Assembly: GCA_944325445.1 (NCBI GenBank)
Contig: CALVAG010000003.1
Coordinates: forward strand, 124,001 to 188,000
Direction: 5' to 3'
DNA from: an uncultured Bacteroidales bacterium
Lineage (GTDB): Bacteria; Bacteroidota; Bacteroidia; Bacteroidales; UBA932
Length of the DNA: 64,000 nucleotides
The notes under the pieces are model-generated. The model ran no database searches. It was not told the origin of the DNA and was given only the letters and a program-made list of their open reading frames with translations. Below are positions 25,155 through 35,483 of this stretch, piece after piece. The translations under genes were made by a program, and so were the position numbers. Every line of letters begins with the position of its first letter. Position 1 is the stretch's first letter.

Positions 25155-26496
25155 AGTACAACTCATAACGCTGGGCTGTTCTAAAAACAGAGTCGATTCC
25201 GAGCATATTCTCAGTAAGATCGAAAATGCCGGCATGGAGGTCGTTGTTTCCGACCGTTTCCCTGTGCGCGATGCAAAAGGGAATGTCGTAGTCATGGATG
25301 CTGTGGCACTCAATACCTGCGGCTTTATAAATGATGCCAAGGAGGAGTCCGTGAATGCTGTCTTGTCTGCTATAGAGGCAAAAAAATCCGGTTATGTGAG
25401 AGCTGTCTATGTATTCGGCTGCCTGTCGCAGCGATACAGGAAGGAACTGATGGCCGAAATGCCTGAAGTAGACGGCTTTTTCGGGGTTTTCGATTATGAT
25501 GATATGTTGAAGGCCCTTGGGGTGTCCGAATCTGTAGAGGGAAGCGTGGAGCGTCATCTGACGACTCCTGGACATTATGCATATCTGAAAATATCCGAAG
25601 GATGCAACAGACGTTGCGCATATTGCTCCATCCCTTATATCAGGGGCAGACATATCTCCGTTCCCATGGAACAGCTTCTGGAGGAGGCCGGGCTTCTTGC
25701 CGCACGCGGTGTGAAGGAGCTGATAGTAGTGGCTCAGGATACGACATATTACGGGTTGGACCTTTACGGAAAAAGGAAGATCGCGGAGTTGCTCGAACTG
25801 CTTTCGAAGGTAAACGGCATAGAATGGATAAGGTTGCATTATTCCTATCCGGCACAGTTCCCGGAGGATTTGCTCAAGGTTATGGCGGAAAATCCCAAGA
25901 TATGCAAATATCTGGATATCCCGCTGCAACATTCGTCTGGCAAAGTGCTGGAATCCATGAAGAGAGAAATCAACGGCATTCAGACCCAAAACCTGATCGG
26001 GAGGATACGGGAAAGTGTCCCCGGTGTCGTACTCAGGACAACGATGATAGTCGGTTTCCCTACCGAAGACAACAGGGAGTTCGTGAAGCTTTTGGAATTT
26101 GTAAGAAAAAACAAATTTGAAAGGCTCGGTGCGTTTACCTATTCTGAAGAGGAGGGCACTTATGGCGCCATTCATTATAGGGACAGTGTGCGAAAATCCA
26201 CCAAACAGAAGAGGTTCGACGCCTTGATGGAACTGCAGGCCGAAATTTCCCGCAGCTGGAACGAGAGCAGAAGGGGAAGCGAAGAGACGGTCATAATAGA
26301 TTCCTTTTCCGATGGAGTGTTTGTGGCCCGTTCGCAATTCGAGAGCCCGGAGGTGGATGGAGAGATACTCATAGATGAAAGCAGCCTGTATAAAAGATTC
26401 GGGAGGGATGTAGAACCTTGCGATATTATTGGTACATTTGCAAAGGTGAGAATTACAGGTTCCGATGAATATGATCTCACTGCGGAATTTATTTGA
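25147..26496 (+). CDS. rimO: Ribosomal protein S12 methylthiotransferase RimO
   Basis: Radical SAM enzyme that adds a methylthio group to an aspartate of ribosomal protein S12. The N-terminal UPF0004 domain has C11, C58 and C92 for the auxiliary 4Fe-4S cluster, and the radical SAM motif CX3CX2C is C153, C157 and C160 (EGCNRRCAYC). A TRAM domain ends the 449-residue protein. No ATG exists before the conserved LITLGCSKNRVDSE; the start is therefore a TTG at 25147, overlapping the preceding stop. Confidence 0.95.
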   Translation: MNRVQLITLGCSKNRVDSEHILSKIENAGMEVVVSDRFPVRDAKGNVVVMDAVALNTCGFINDAKEESVNAVLSAIEAKKSGYVRAVYVFGCLSQRYRKELMAEMPEVDGFFGVFDYDDMLKALGVSESVEGSVERHLTTPGHYAYLKISEGCNRRCAYCSIPYIRGRHISVPMEQLLEEAGLLAARGVKELIVVAQDTTYYGLDLYGKRKIAELLELLSKVNGIEWIRLHYSYPAQFPEDLLKVMAENPKICKYLDIPLQHSSGKVLESMKREINGIQTQNLIGRIRESVPGVVLRTTMIVGFPTEDNREFVKLLEFVRKNKFERLGAFTYSEEEGTYGAIHYRDSVRKSTKQKRFDALMELQAEISRSWNESRRGSEETVIIDSFSDGVFVARSQFESPEVDGEILIDESSLYKRFGRDVEPCDIIGTFAKVRITGSDEYDLTAEFI

Positions 26497-26528
26497 TGAA
26501 TCGATAAAAATCTAAAAACAGTTGTAAT

Positions 26529-27275
26529 ATGAAATTATTGGAAGGAAAAGTTGCGCTTATAACCGGCGCGGCAAGAGGCATAGGTAAAGCAATTGCCTTG
26601 AAATACGCTCAGGAAGGAGCAAATATAGCTTTTACCGATCTTACAATGGGCGAAAACAGCGAGAATACCAAAAAAGAGATAGAGGCATGCGGAGTCAAAG
26701 TCTTGGCCCTCGCCTCTAACGCTGCAGATTTTCAGGAGGCGCATGATGCCGTAAACAAAGTTGTTGAGGCGTTCGGAAGAGTGGATATCCTTGTAAACAA
26801 TGCAGGTATCACAAAAGACGGGCTGATGATGCGCATGTCTGAACTGCAGTGGGATTCAGTCATATTGGTGAATCTGAAATCCGCATATAACTTCATTCAT
26901 GCCGTAACTCCCGTAATGATGCGTCAGAAATCGGGTTCCATTATAAATATGAGTTCCGTAGTAGGAGTACACGGCAATGCCGGACAGTGCAATTATTCCG
27001 CTTCCAAGGCCGGTATGATAGGATTGGCAAAATCCATTGCACAGGAACTCGGCTCCCGCGGAATAAGGGCCAATGCGGTTGCTCCCGGCTTTATCATTAC
27101 CGATATGACAAGCAAACTTCCCGATGAGGTAAAGGCAGAGTGGGCAAAGAAGATTCCTCTCAGAAGAGGCGGTACTCCTGAAGATATCGCAAACGTTTGC
27201 CTGTTCCTTGCAAGCGACATGTCATCGTATGTTACCGGACAGGTCATATCTGTCTGCGGCGGAATGCAGATGTAA
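26529..27275 (+). CDS. fabG: 3-oxoacyl-ACP reductase
   Basis: NADPH-dependent reductase of fatty acid synthesis. The 248-residue short-chain dehydrogenase has the nucleotide motif TGAARGIG (12-19), NNAG (90-93), N115, the catalytic serine in MSSVVG (142-143), Y156 and K160. INMSSVVGVHGNAGQCNYSASKAG and the C-terminal PGFIITDMT are typical of genuine FabG rather than a general SDR. It follows rimO by 32 nt. Confidence 0.92.
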   Translation: MKLLEGKVALITGAARGIGKAIALKYAQEGANIAFTDLTMGENSENTKKEIEACGVKVLALASNAADFQEAHDAVNKVVEAFGRVDILVNNAGITKDGLMMRMSELQWDSVILVNLKSAYNFIHAVTPVMMRQKSGSIINMSSVVGVHGNAGQCNYSASKAGMIGLAKSIAQELGSRGIRANAVAPGFIITDMTSKLPDEVKAEWAKKIPLRRGGTPEDIANVCLFLASDMSSYVTGQVISVCGGMQM

Positions 27276-27294
27276 TCTATACGCATTATAACGT

Positions 27295-28170
27295 ATGATA
27301 CGGAATTTTCTTATTACGTCTATTCTTGCCGTTGCGGCATTTTCCATCCTCTTCTCATGTGCCCCTCAGGCGCGGTATGTGGAACTGGAAGAGAGAATTC
27401 CCGCAGAGTTCGACTTGCCTCTGGGCGGGAGAAAAGTGGCGGTATTCGCTGTAAGGGAAGAATTCGACAGCGAATATATGACCGGTATGCTCGGAGGGTT
27501 TGTCGCTAAATTGGCAAATGACAAGAATCTGGAGTTGGACCGTATCAAAACGTATATGATTTCCAATGCATCGTATGTGAAGGACAGCTCCTCGTTGAAG
27601 TTTCTTCTTGCCGAAAGGGGCGAGGAGCTGAATTTTATAATATCCGATGTGAAAATCGGCGAATCGGAGACGCTTGCCGATAAATATTACGAGATGAGAA
27701 TCATTCCCTACAGTGTCAGGATGGGGGTATACGATTCTCTTTCGAATGTCATATATGACAGAGTGCATCCCGACACGGTCTTTATAAAAGCATTCAGCTT
27801 TGCAGGAGAGCATATCGGGGAAGATGAGGCCTATATGGCCGAGATTTCAGATGCAATGGGAAGCGGCCTTGCGGCCCTTCTTTCCGAGCAGTGGCATAAT
27901 AAAAGAAGAGTGTTGGCTTCATTTTCAGGCAACGCCTGGACAAAAGCCTACTTTTATGCGCAGGATTTCAGGTGGGAAGATGCCATAGAAATCTGGATGA
28001 AACTTGCAGATTCGGGTAATGCTTCACGTTCCGCCTATGCGGCATACAATGTTGCGGTCGGCTGCGAGGTTCTGGGAAACACGGAGTTGGCCAAAAAGTG
28101 GCTGGATTATTCGCTTCTGAGGATGGAGACCAGGGAAGCTCTGGAATTCAAGGAAAAGTTCAATCTTTAG
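27295..28170 (+). CDS. DUF6340-like lipoprotein
   Basis: Predicted lipoprotein of 291 residues. The signal (1-21) ends in the lipobox LFSC with cysteine C22. The mature part begins RYVELEERIPAEFDLPLGGRKV, resembling the DUF6340 family, and the C-terminal 90 residues look like two tetratricopeptide-type helix pairs (AYFYAQDFRWEDAIEIW; AAYNVAVGCEVLGNTELA). Function unknown. It ends 10 nt before the convergent yicC stop. Confidence 0.7.
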   Translation: MIRNFLITSILAVAAFSILFSCAPQARYVELEERIPAEFDLPLGGRKVAVFAVREEFDSEYMTGMLGGFVAKLANDKNLELDRIKTYMISNASYVKDSSSLKFLLAERGEELNFIISDVKIGESETLADKYYEMRIIPYSVRMGVYDSLSNVIYDRVHPDTVFIKAFSFAGEHIGEDEAYMAEISDAMGSGLAALLSEQWHNKRRVLASFSGNAWTKAYFYAQDFRWEDAIEIWMKLADSGNASRSAYAAYNVAVGCEVLGNTELAKKWLDYSLLRMETREALEFKEKFNL

Positions 28171-28180
28171 ATATCCGCAT

Positions 28181-29062
28181 TTAGAGAATATTGAGGGATT
28201 GTTCCTTTATCTTTTCCAATTCATCTTTCATCTTTACGACGATTTTCTGTATCTGGGCGTGATTCGCCTTTGAACCCATCGTATTTATTTCCCGTCCCAT
28301 TTCCTGGGCGATGAATCCCAGTTTTTTCCCGGGATTGCTCTCACCGTCTATGGTTTCCATGAAGTATTTGCAATGTTGGCGCAGGCGTACCTTCTCTTCG
28401 TTTATATCGAGTTTTTCGATATATAGAATAATCTCCTGTTCCAGACGGTTCTCATCCGTTTTGATTTTCAGCTCTTCGAGTTTTGAAAGGAGGCGTTCGC
28501 GAATCGAGTTTATTCTTTGCTGTTCGTATTTCTCGACTTCGTCTACATAGGACTCTATGAGTTTGACTCTTTTTGCAACATCCTTGTAGAGCGTTTCCCC
28601 TTCTCTGCTTCTGAATTGGTTCAAGGCAGTCACAGCATCTTTTATAGTGTCGAAAAAGAGAGGCCATTGTTCTTCGGACAATTCCTGCTTCGGAGTCTCC
28701 AACACATCGGGAATCTTTATGATAGCCGCAATCATCTCGGGCGATTTCATGCTCCCGGTATCGGCTCCGGAAGCGGCTGCGGCCTGCACTATTTGTTCCA
28801 GATATTCGGAGAAGAGCTCTCTGTTCAGTTTTTTTGCCAGGGTTTTGGCATTCTGTTCGTAATTCACGAACAGGTCTATATTACCCCTTGTGAGCTCACC
28901 TGCAATATATTGCCGTACCTCCATCTCCTTTTCTCTGGGAATCAGCTGGCTTTTGATGCCGATATCTGCATTTTTCCCGTTAAGCGACCTTATTTCTACG
29001 ATTAATTTCCCGCTTTCCAAAAAGATTTCGGCCTTGCCGTAGCCTGTCATGGATTTTATCAT
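28181..29062 (-). CDS. yicC: YicC family endoribonuclease
   Basis: Member of the YicC/YloC family, for which endoribonuclease activity has been reported. The start MIKSMTGYGKAE at 29062 is the invariant family N-terminus, so an upstream TTG start (29095) is rejected. The C-terminal DUF1732 part carries NPGKKLGFIAQEMGREINTM and SKANHAQIQK. Length 293 residues is normal. It is divergent from glnS, with 108 nt between starts. Confidence 0.92.
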   Translation of the reverse strand: MIKSMTGYGKAEIFLESGKLIVEIRSLNGKNADIGIKSQLIPREKEMEVRQYIAGELTRGNIDLFVNYEQNAKTLAKKLNRELFSEYLEQIVQAAAASGADTGSMKSPEMIAAIIKIPDVLETPKQELSEEQWPLFFDTIKDAVTALNQFRSREGETLYKDVAKRVKLIESYVDEVEKYEQQRINSIRERLLSKLEELKIKTDENRLEQEIILYIEKLDINEEKVRLRQHCKYFMETIDGESNPGKKLGFIAQEMGREINTMGSKANHAQIQKIVVKMKDELEKIKEQSLNIL

Positions 29063-29140
29063 AATTACTCTGTAATAGCTGAAAACGGAGCGCAAGTTAC
29101 ATATTTATTCTTGTTTTGTGAAATTTGAGATAAATTGGAG

Positions 29141-29148
29141 TATATTTG
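29141..29148 (+). promoter_or_regulatory. -7 box TATATTTG for glnS
   Basis: TATATTTG with TTTG at 29115-29118 (22-nt spacer), 22 nt before the glnS ATG. Confidence 0.55.
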
Positions 29149-29170
29149 CGCAGATAAAAAGACCATACAG

Positions 29171-30844
29171 ATGGAAGAGGTTAGAAACAACGTGGATGCT
29201 GCTGAAAAGCAGCTTAATTTTATTGAGGAGATAATTGAAAACGATCTTGCTTCGGGGCGTTGTAAAACGGTATTGACCCGTTTCCCTCCTGAGCCTAACG
29301 GATATTTGCACATAGGGCACGCAAAGAGCATTTGCCTTAATTTCGGTTTGGCGAAAAAGTATGGCGGAAAGACCAACATCCGTTTCGATGATACGAATCC
29401 TACAAAAGAGGATGTGGAATATGTGGATTCCATAAAAGAGGATGTAAAGTGGCTTGGCTTCGAGTGGGCGAACGAGTTTTATGCGTCTGATTATTTCGAG
29501 CAGCTGTACGAGTGGGCATGCCTGCTTATCAGGAAAGGGTTGGCTTATGTAGACGACCAGACGCAGGAGGAGATCAGGGCCGGGAGAGGAACTGTCAGCA
29601 CTCCGGGCGTAAACAGCCCGTACAGAGACAGAAGCGTAGAGGAGAATCTCATGCTGTTCAGGCAGATGCGCGAAGGCAAGTTCAAGGAGGGCGAGAAGGT
29701 ATTGCGTGCAAAGATAGACATGGCGCACCCGAATATGCTTTTCAGGGATCCTTTGATGTACAGGATAAATTATTCCCGCCATCACCGTACGGGAAATAAG
29801 TGGTGTATCTATCCCATGTATGATTTCGCTCATGGCCAATGCGATTCCATAGAACATATAACCCATTCCATATGTACGTTGGAATTCGATGTGCACCGTC
29901 CTCTTTACGACTGGTTCATAGAGAAACTGGAAATTTTCCCGTCGCATCAGTATGAGTTCGCACGGTTGAATCTTACCTATACAGTCATGAGCAAGAGAAA
30001 ATTGTTGGAGCTGGTGAGGAATAATTATGTCATGGGGTGGGACGATCCGCGCATGCCTACCATTTGCGGCATCAGAAGAAGAGGATATACCCCTGAAAGC
30101 ATAAGGCTCTTTGCGGAGAAGGTCGGAGTGGCAAAACGCGACAATACCATAGATCTTTCCCTTCTCGAATGGTGTGTCAGAGAAGATCTGAACAAACGTT
30201 CTAACAGATACATGGCTGTGCTGAACCCTGTAAAGCTTGTAATTACGAATTGGGAACAGGGCAAGGTTGAGGAATTCGAAGCTCCTCTCAATCCTGCCGA
30301 ACCCGACGGCGCAAAGAGAAAGGTGCCTTTTACAGGAGAGCTTTATATAGAGAGGGAAGATTTCATGGAAGAGCCTCCGAAGAAGTATTTTCGCTTGAAA
30401 CCGGGCGGAGAAGTACGTCTTAAATATTCATATATAATAAAATGCGAAGAGGTGATAAAGGATGCCGACGGCAATGTCACTGAAATAAGATGTACATATG
30501 ATCCATCATCCAAACCGGGTGCCGGAGAGTGGAGATCTGTAAAGGGAACGATTCATTGGGTAAGTATCGGAAGTGCAAGAAAATTGGAGGTCAGACTCAT
30601 AGACAAGCTGTTTACAGAGCCGTACATGGACTCCATAGAGGAGGGTAAGGATTATAAGGATTATCTTAATCCCGATTCAATGAAAATCGTCTCTGCATAT
30701 GCGGAACCGGCTTTAATGGAGGATAACAGCGGGATAGCCGTTCAATTTGAAAGGGTCGGCTATTTTGTAAAGGATAAGGACTCTACCGAAGACAATCCGG
30801 TCTTTAACAAGACCGCGGCTCTGAAAGATACGTTCAAGAAGTAA
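29171..30844 (+). CDS. glnS: Glutamine--tRNA ligase
   Basis: Class I synthetase charging tRNA-Gln directly. The 557-residue protein has FPPEPNGYLHIGH (HIGH at 47-50) and the KMSKS equivalent VMSKRK near residue 273, plus the two anticodon-binding beta barrels in the C-terminal third. The start at 29171 (MEEVRNN) was preferred to an in-frame upstream start at 29135 that lies before the -7 box. A perfect inverted repeat overlaps the stop and should terminate transcription. Confidence 0.96.
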   Translation: MEEVRNNVDAAEKQLNFIEEIIENDLASGRCKTVLTRFPPEPNGYLHIGHAKSICLNFGLAKKYGGKTNIRFDDTNPTKEDVEYVDSIKEDVKWLGFEWANEFYASDYFEQLYEWACLLIRKGLAYVDDQTQEEIRAGRGTVSTPGVNSPYRDRSVEENLMLFRQMREGKFKEGEKVLRAKIDMAHPNMLFRDPLMYRINYSRHHRTGNKWCIYPMYDFAHGQCDSIEHITHSICTLEFDVHRPLYDWFIEKLEIFPSHQYEFARLNLTYTVMSKRKLLELVRNNYVMGWDDPRMPTICGIRRRGYTPESIRLFAEKVGVAKRDNTIDLSLLEWCVREDLNKRSNRYMAVLNPVKLVITNWEQGKVEEFEAPLNPAEPDGAKRKVPFTGELYIEREDFMEEPPKKYFRLKPGGEVRLKYSYIIKCEEVIKDADGNVTEIRCTYDPSSKPGAGEWRSVKGTIHWVSIGSARKLEVRLIDKLFTEPYMDSIEEGKDYKDYLNPDSMKIVSAYAEPALMEDNSGIAVQFERVGYFVKDKDSTEDNPVFNKTAALKDTFKK

Positions 30845-30870
30845 TCCGCAAAGGGAAAAGTGCGGATTAC
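30841..30870. terminator. Terminator hairpin between glnS and nfo
   Basis: A perfect 10-bp inverted repeat, GTAATCCGCA and TGCGGATTAC, with a 10-nt loop. It includes the glnS stop codon and is followed by a short T-rich stretch (CTCTTTTC). It lies between convergent genes. Confidence 0.7.
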
Positions 30871-30882
30871 CTCTTTTCCTGC

Positions 30883-31725
30883 TTATTGGCAAAAACTTCT
30901 CAGCAGTTCCAGTTCCCTGCTCCAGATATCGGGATTCGGAGTCTCCATGATAAGCGGAATATCATCGAATCTGTTCTCTTTCATTATCATCTTGAAAGGG
31001 ACAAGTCCGAGCATACCCTCTCCCAGACTGCTGTGACGGTCTACGCGGCTTCCTGCCCCTTTGACGGCATCGTTCAGATGCATGCCTCTTAAGTATTTGA
31101 ATCCTATTATTTTATCGAATTCGTCGAATACCCGGGTAAAACCCATTTCCGTTGAAATGTCGTAACCTGCTGCAAAGGCATGGCATGTATCTATGCAAAC
31201 CCCGACTCTCGATTTATCCTCCACCTTTTCTATTATCCGTGCAATATGCTCAAAGGCAAAACCTACGTTCGACCCTTGTCCTGCGGTATTTTCTATTACG
31301 GCGGTCACGCCTTCGGTTTTATCCAGTGCGATATTTATCGACTCCGCCACTATATCGAGGCAGCGCTCTACGCTAATCTCTTTCAGATGACTGCCCGGAT
31401 GGAAATTGAGTCTGTCGAGCCCCAGCTGCCCGCACCTTTTCATCTCCTCTATAAAGGCGCCCCTGGATTTCTGGAGCGACTCTTCATTCGGGCTTCCGAG
31501 GTTTATGAGGTAGCTGTCATGGGGCAAAATCTGTTTTGCCGTGTAACCGTACTTTTTACAGGCTGTCTTGAATTTTTCTATCTCTTCGCCTGACAGCGGC
31601 TTGGCAACCCACTGCCGCTGGTTTTTTGTAAATAGTGCAAATGCCGTTGCACCTATCGAATTTGCATTTTCCGGTGCCGACTGCAGCCCGCCGGATGCGC
31701 TTACATGTGCTCCTATGTATTTCAT
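30883..31725 (-). CDS. nfo: Deoxyribonuclease IV (AP endonuclease)
   Basis: Zn-dependent AP endonuclease of base-excision repair. The 280-residue TIM barrel has the metal-binding motifs: HVSASGG at the start, [31 protein letters not shown] and [17 protein letters not shown]. It is 19 nt downstream of recG, forming a two-gene repair operon on the minus strand. Confidence 0.96.
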   Translation of the reverse strand: MKYIGAHVSASGGLQSAPENANSIGATAFALFTKNQRQWVAKPLSGEEIEKFKTACKKYGYTAKQILPHDSYLINLGSPNEESLQKSRGAFIEEMKRCGQLGLDRLNFHPGSHLKEISVERCLDIVAESINIALDKTEGVTAVIENTAGQGSNVGFAFEHIARIIEKVEDKSRVGVCIDTCHAFAAGYDISTEMGFTRVFDEFDKIIGFKYLRGMHLNDAVKGAGSRVDRHSSLGEGMLGLVPFKMIMKENRFDDIPLIMETPNPDIWSRELELLRSFCQ

Positions 31726-31744
31726 ATCGATTGATTTTGGTTGT

Positions 31745-33862
31745 TCAACTTATCTGTGAATAGTCCGTAGCATCTTTGCCTTCGCGCCTTAGGACCTGCA
31801 ACTGCCGGGAGAGCAGCCTGTTCTCGCTTTTTTCCAGAAGCGGGTCTTCATCCAGTATCGCCTGAGCCGTAATTCGTGCATCTTCCAGCATTTTGCTGTC
31901 TTTTGCCAGATTCGCTATATGCAGGTCGATTGCCAGTCCGCTCTGTACGGTACCCTCCAAATCTCCCGGTCCGCGCATTCTCAAATCGGCTTCTGCCAAT
32001 TCGAATCCGTCTTGGGTAGAGCACATCAATTCGATTCTCTCCCTGCTCTCTTTGCTGAGTTTATATCCTGTCATAAGGATACAGTAGGATTTCTTGTCTC
32101 CTCTTCCCACTCTTCCCCTAAGTTGGTGCAGTTGGCTTAATCCGAACCTTTCCGCACTCTCTATTATCATAACGGTTGCATTGGGCACATCGACACCGAC
32201 CTCAATTACGGATGTCGCGACCAGAATGTCGGCCCGTCCTTCCGCAAAGAGCTTCATGTCGTATGCCTTATTCTCGCTCTTTTGCTGTCCGTGAACGACC
32301 GCTGTTACATATTGAGGCGCCTTGAACTCCTCCGTTATCACTTTATACCCGTCTTCCAGATTTTTATAATCCATCTTTTCACTCTCTTTTATGAGCGGAT
32401 AGACTACGAATATCTGCCGTCCCTGTCTTATCTGTTCCTTCATGAACGAAAAGATCTCCTTGCGTTGCCGCTCCGTAGCATGGATTGTCTCCACAGGCTT
32501 TCTGCCAGGCGGAAGTTCATCCAGTACGGATACGTCCAGATCTCCGTATAGGGTCATTGCAAGAGTGCGCGGAATAGGGGTAGCCGTCATGACAAGTATA
32601 TGGGGGAGCGCCGTCGATTTGTTCCGTAGTTTGGAACGCTGTTCAACTCCAAATCTGTGCTGCTCGTCTACAACAGCCAGCGCCAGGTTCTTGAACATTA
32701 CGCTCTCTTCTATCAGGGCATGTGTCCCGATCAGAATATCTATTTCCCCGTTCAAAAGTCCCTTGTGCAGTACTTTCCTCTCCCTCTTTTTGGTTGTCCC
32801 TGTAAGGAGGGCGCATTTTACGCCGTCGGTATTTGCGAGAAATTTTGTAATGGAGCTGTAGTGCTGCTGTGCCAGAACCTCTGTGGGGGCCATAATGCAG
32901 CACTGGTAGCCATTGTCTATGACTATCAGAGAGACGAGCAGGGCGACGAGCGTCTTGCCGCTTCCCACATCGCCTTGAAGCAGCCTGTTCATCTGTTTGC
33001 CGCTGCGCATATCTTCGCGCATCTCTTTTATGACTCTTTTCTGAGCTCCCGTCAGCGGAAATTCCAGCGATGAGTAGCAACTGTTGAAAGCATTCCCTAC
33101 CTTGTGCATCACAATTCCGTTCTCTTTTCTCATTCTCGAGTTTTTCTGCTTGAGCAGGCCCAATTGCAGGTAAAACAGCTCTTCGTATTTCAACCTTGTC
33201 TGCGCTACGGCAAGTGCTGCATTGCTTTCGGGAAAGTGGATGTTCTGCAAGGCTTTTTTCAGAGGGAACAATCCTTTACGCCTTATCAGATACTCCGGCA
33301 GCGTCTCGTCTATGTAACCGAAATATTTTTCCAGTATCATGTTTTCGGCCTTTATTATGGCCCTGTTGTTCAATCCGCTGCTTTTCAGTTTTTCGCTGCT
33401 TGGATATACCCCGCTTATACTTCCTGCTCCGCAGCCTGTCTCTTCCGATGCAGGTGTCATTTCGGGGTGTACCATATTGTATGACCCGTTGAATTCTGAT
33501 ATGCGCCCGAACACGATATATTCGATATCCTGTTTAAGCTTCTCTTCGATCCATTTTATGCCTTTGAAAAAGACCAGCTCTATGGCGCCCGTTGGGTCGC
33601 TGAACATTATGGAGAGCCGTTTCGATTTGGGCGTGGCCCCAATCAGAGCCATGCGGGTGATTTTGCCTCTGATCTGTATATATGCGGTTGTCGGCTGAAT
33701 CTCCGATATCGTGTATATTCTGCTTCTGTCGATATATCTGAAAGGGAAAAAGTAGAGCATGTCGCGGAACGTCGAGATGCCGAATTCCTTTTGCAGCATG
33801 CCGCCCCGTTTAGGCCCTATGCCGGGGAGAAATTTTATATCTGAATCCAATGGATTTGACAT
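31745..33862 (-). CDS. recG: ATP-dependent DNA helicase RecG
   Basis: Branch-migration helicase that rescues stalled forks and processes Holliday junctions. The 705-residue protein starts with a helix-hairpin-helix-like LPGIGPKRG (12-20) and the OB-fold wedge domain, then the helicase core: GDVGSGKT near 297-304, the DEQH box VVDEQHRFG near 396, ATPIPRTLA and QLRGRVGRG. The start ATG lies only 4 nt after a TACCTTTG box, suggesting a leaderless mRNA. Confidence 0.97.
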   Translation of the reverse strand: MSNPLDSDIKFLPGIGPKRGGMLQKEFGISTFRDMLYFFPFRYIDRSRIYTISEIQPTTAYIQIRGKITRMALIGATPKSKRLSIMFSDPTGAIELVFFKGIKWIEEKLKQDIEYIVFGRISEFNGSYNMVHPEMTPASEETGCGAGSISGVYPSSEKLKSSGLNNRAIIKAENMILEKYFGYIDETLPEYLIRRKGLFPLKKALQNIHFPESNAALAVAQTRLKYEELFYLQLGLLKQKNSRMRKENGIVMHKVGNAFNSCYSSLEFPLTGAQKRVIKEMREDMRSGKQMNRLLQGDVGSGKTLVALLVSLIVIDNGYQCCIMAPTEVLAQQHYSSITKFLANTDGVKCALLTGTTKKRERKVLHKGLLNGEIDILIGTHALIEESVMFKNLALAVVDEQHRFGVEQRSKLRNKSTALPHILVMTATPIPRTLAMTLYGDLDVSVLDELPPGRKPVETIHATERQRKEIFSFMKEQIRQGRQIFVVYPLIKESEKMDYKNLEDGYKVITEEFKAPQYVTAVVHGQQKSENKAYDMKLFAEGRADILVATSVIEVGVDVPNATVMIIESAERFGLSQLHQLRGRVGRGDKKSYCILMTGYKLSKESRERIELMCSTQDGFELAEADLRMRGPGDLEGTVQSGLAIDLHIANLAKDSKMLEDARITAQAILDEDPLLEKSENRLLSRQLQVLRREGKDATDYSQIS

Positions 33863-33866
33863 GATG

Positions 33867-33874
33867 CAAAGGTA
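33867..33874 (-). promoter_or_regulatory. -7 box TACCTTTG immediately before the recG start codon
   Basis: Minus-strand TACCTTTG matches TAnnTTTG and leaves only CATC before the ATG at 33862. Transcription would start at or next to the A of the ATG. A clear -33 element at the usual spacing was not seen. Confidence 0.5.
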
Positions 33875-33954
33875 GGAAAAAATAAGGCAATGCTTTTATG
33901 GCTGCTCTTTTTTTAGTAACTTGCAAAGTTTTATATTGAAATCAGTATTAAGTT

Positions 33955-34998
33955 ATGTCTAAAATTGTAGTTGGAATTACGCAGGGAGATACGAACGGCA
34001 TAGGATATGAGGTCATAATAAAAACTCTTTCCGATGCGCGGGTGCTGGATATGTGTACGCCTGTGGTGTACGGCTCTTCCAAGGCATTCGGATTCTACAG
34101 AAAACAGATTCCTGAAACCGATAATATAAATACTAACGTGATAGCTTCGGCAAAAGATGCGCATCCTAAAAGGGTGAATATCGTGAATTGTATAGACGAC
34201 AATATGCAGATTGCCCCGGGGCATCTTACAAAAAGCGGTTCACAGGCCGCGATAATGGCATTGAAGTGTGCCGTAAAGGAGATGAAGGAGGGGTATCTGG
34301 ATGCGCTTGTGACAGCTCCGTTCAATAAGCGGGCCGTTTCGGACGAAACATTCAATTTTCCAGGCCATACGGAATATCTGGTAGATGAATTCGGGGCTAA
34401 GGACGGGTTGATGTTTCTCTGTTCGGACAAGATGCGCGTAGGCGTGGCAACGAACCATCTTGCGCTTTCCAAAGTTCCGGAAGCGATAACGGTAGAGAGG
34501 ATCATGAGCAAACTGCGGCTCATGAACAGATCTCTTATAGAGGATTTCAATATCGTGAAGCCCAAGCTGGCGGTGCTCGGCCTGAATCCGCATTCGGGCG
34601 ACAGGGGGCTTTTGGGGGATGAAGAGATGAATGTCATAACTCCGGCCATAGAATGTGCGAACAGGGAGGGGATACTTGCTTTCGGCCCATATTCGCCGGA
34701 TGGTTTTTTCAGCATCAACATGCAGTATAAGTTCGATGCCGTGCTGGCAATGTATCACGATCAGGGGCTGATACCGTTCAAGGCGCTGGCGTTCGATTCC
34801 GGAGTCAATTTTACCGCAGGGCTGCCTATAGTCAGGACCTCTCCGGACCATGGGACGGCATTCGATTTGGCCGGTGAAAACAGGGCCAATCCTCAATCCA
34901 TGATCAGTGCTATATACATGGCGATCGATATATACTGGAACAGGAAAAGGTATGCCGAAATGAATGCGGACCCTGTCAAAAAATATGATATGGAGTAA
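33955..34998 (+). CDS. pdxA: 4-hydroxythreonine-4-phosphate dehydrogenase
   Basis: NAD-dependent dehydrogenase of deoxyxylulose-phosphate-dependent vitamin B6 synthesis. The 347-residue protein has the three metal-binding histidines H168 (NHLAL), H213 (NPHSGDRG) and H268 (YHDQG), plus FPGHTE at 135-140 and RTSPDHGTAFD near 294-304. The stop shares one base with the rnhA start (TAATG). Confidence 0.96.
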   Translation: MSKIVVGITQGDTNGIGYEVIIKTLSDARVLDMCTPVVYGSSKAFGFYRKQIPETDNINTNVIASAKDAHPKRVNIVNCIDDNMQIAPGHLTKSGSQAAIMALKCAVKEMKEGYLDALVTAPFNKRAVSDETFNFPGHTEYLVDEFGAKDGLMFLCSDKMRVGVATNHLALSKVPEAITVERIMSKLRLMNRSLIEDFNIVKPKLAVLGLNPHSGDRGLLGDEEMNVITPAIECANREGILAFGPYSPDGFFSINMQYKFDAVLAMYHDQGLIPFKALAFDSGVNFTAGLPIVRTSPDHGTAFDLAGENRANPQSMISAIYMAIDIYWNRKRYAEMNADPVKKYDME

Positions 34999-35483
34999 TG
35001 GTTGAACCTATCTATGTTTATACGGACGGAGCCAGCAGGGGAAATCCCGGACCCGGAGGATATGGAGTCATTTTGAAATGCGGCCCGCATTACAAGGAGT
35101 TGTCGGCAGGGTACAGGAGAACGACCAATAACAGGATGGAGCTGCTGGCAGTAATAACTGGCCTGGAGGCTATAAAGCGCCGGAATGCCGATGTCAGGGT
35201 CTACAGCGATTCTGCATATGTGGTTAAGGCCATAAATGAAAAATGGATTGACAAATGGTTGCAAAAGGGGTTGCACAAGCAGAAAAATCCGGATTTATGG
35301 GAACGTTTTTTGAATGTTTACAAAAGACACAATGTCTCATTTTACCTGATTAAAGGCCATTCGGGACACCCCGAAAATGAAAGGTGCGATAAATTGGCCG
35401 TAGAGGCCGCCCTTTCCGGCAACCTTCTGGAAGATGAGGGATACAGGGAAGAAAAAGTGGAGAATCATGAAACAATTTTTTAA
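34998..35483 (+). CDS. rnhA: Ribonuclease HI
   Basis: Degrades the RNA strand of RNA-DNA hybrids. All DEDD catalytic residues are visible: D10 in VYTDGASRGNPG, E48 in RMELLAVI, D71 in YSDSAYVV and D131 in NERCDKLA, with H124 in the GHSGHPEN loop. A basic protrusion-like segment follows (EKWIDKWLQKGLHKQKNPDLW). The 161-residue length is standard. Its 3' end overlaps gpsA by 17 nt. Confidence 0.97.
   Translation: MVEPIYVYTDGASRGNPGPGGYGVILKCGPHYKELSAGYRRTTNNRMELLAVITGLEAIKRRNADVRVYSDSAYVVKAINEKWIDKWLQKGLHKQKNPDLWERFLNVYKRHNVSFYLIKGHSGHPENERCDKLAVEAALSGNLLEDEGYREEKVENHETIF

Noticed and set aside
25090..26337. 415-codon open frame on the minus strand
   Set aside because: Antisense to rimO, with no recognisable domain; the plus-strand protein has all radical SAM and TRAM features.
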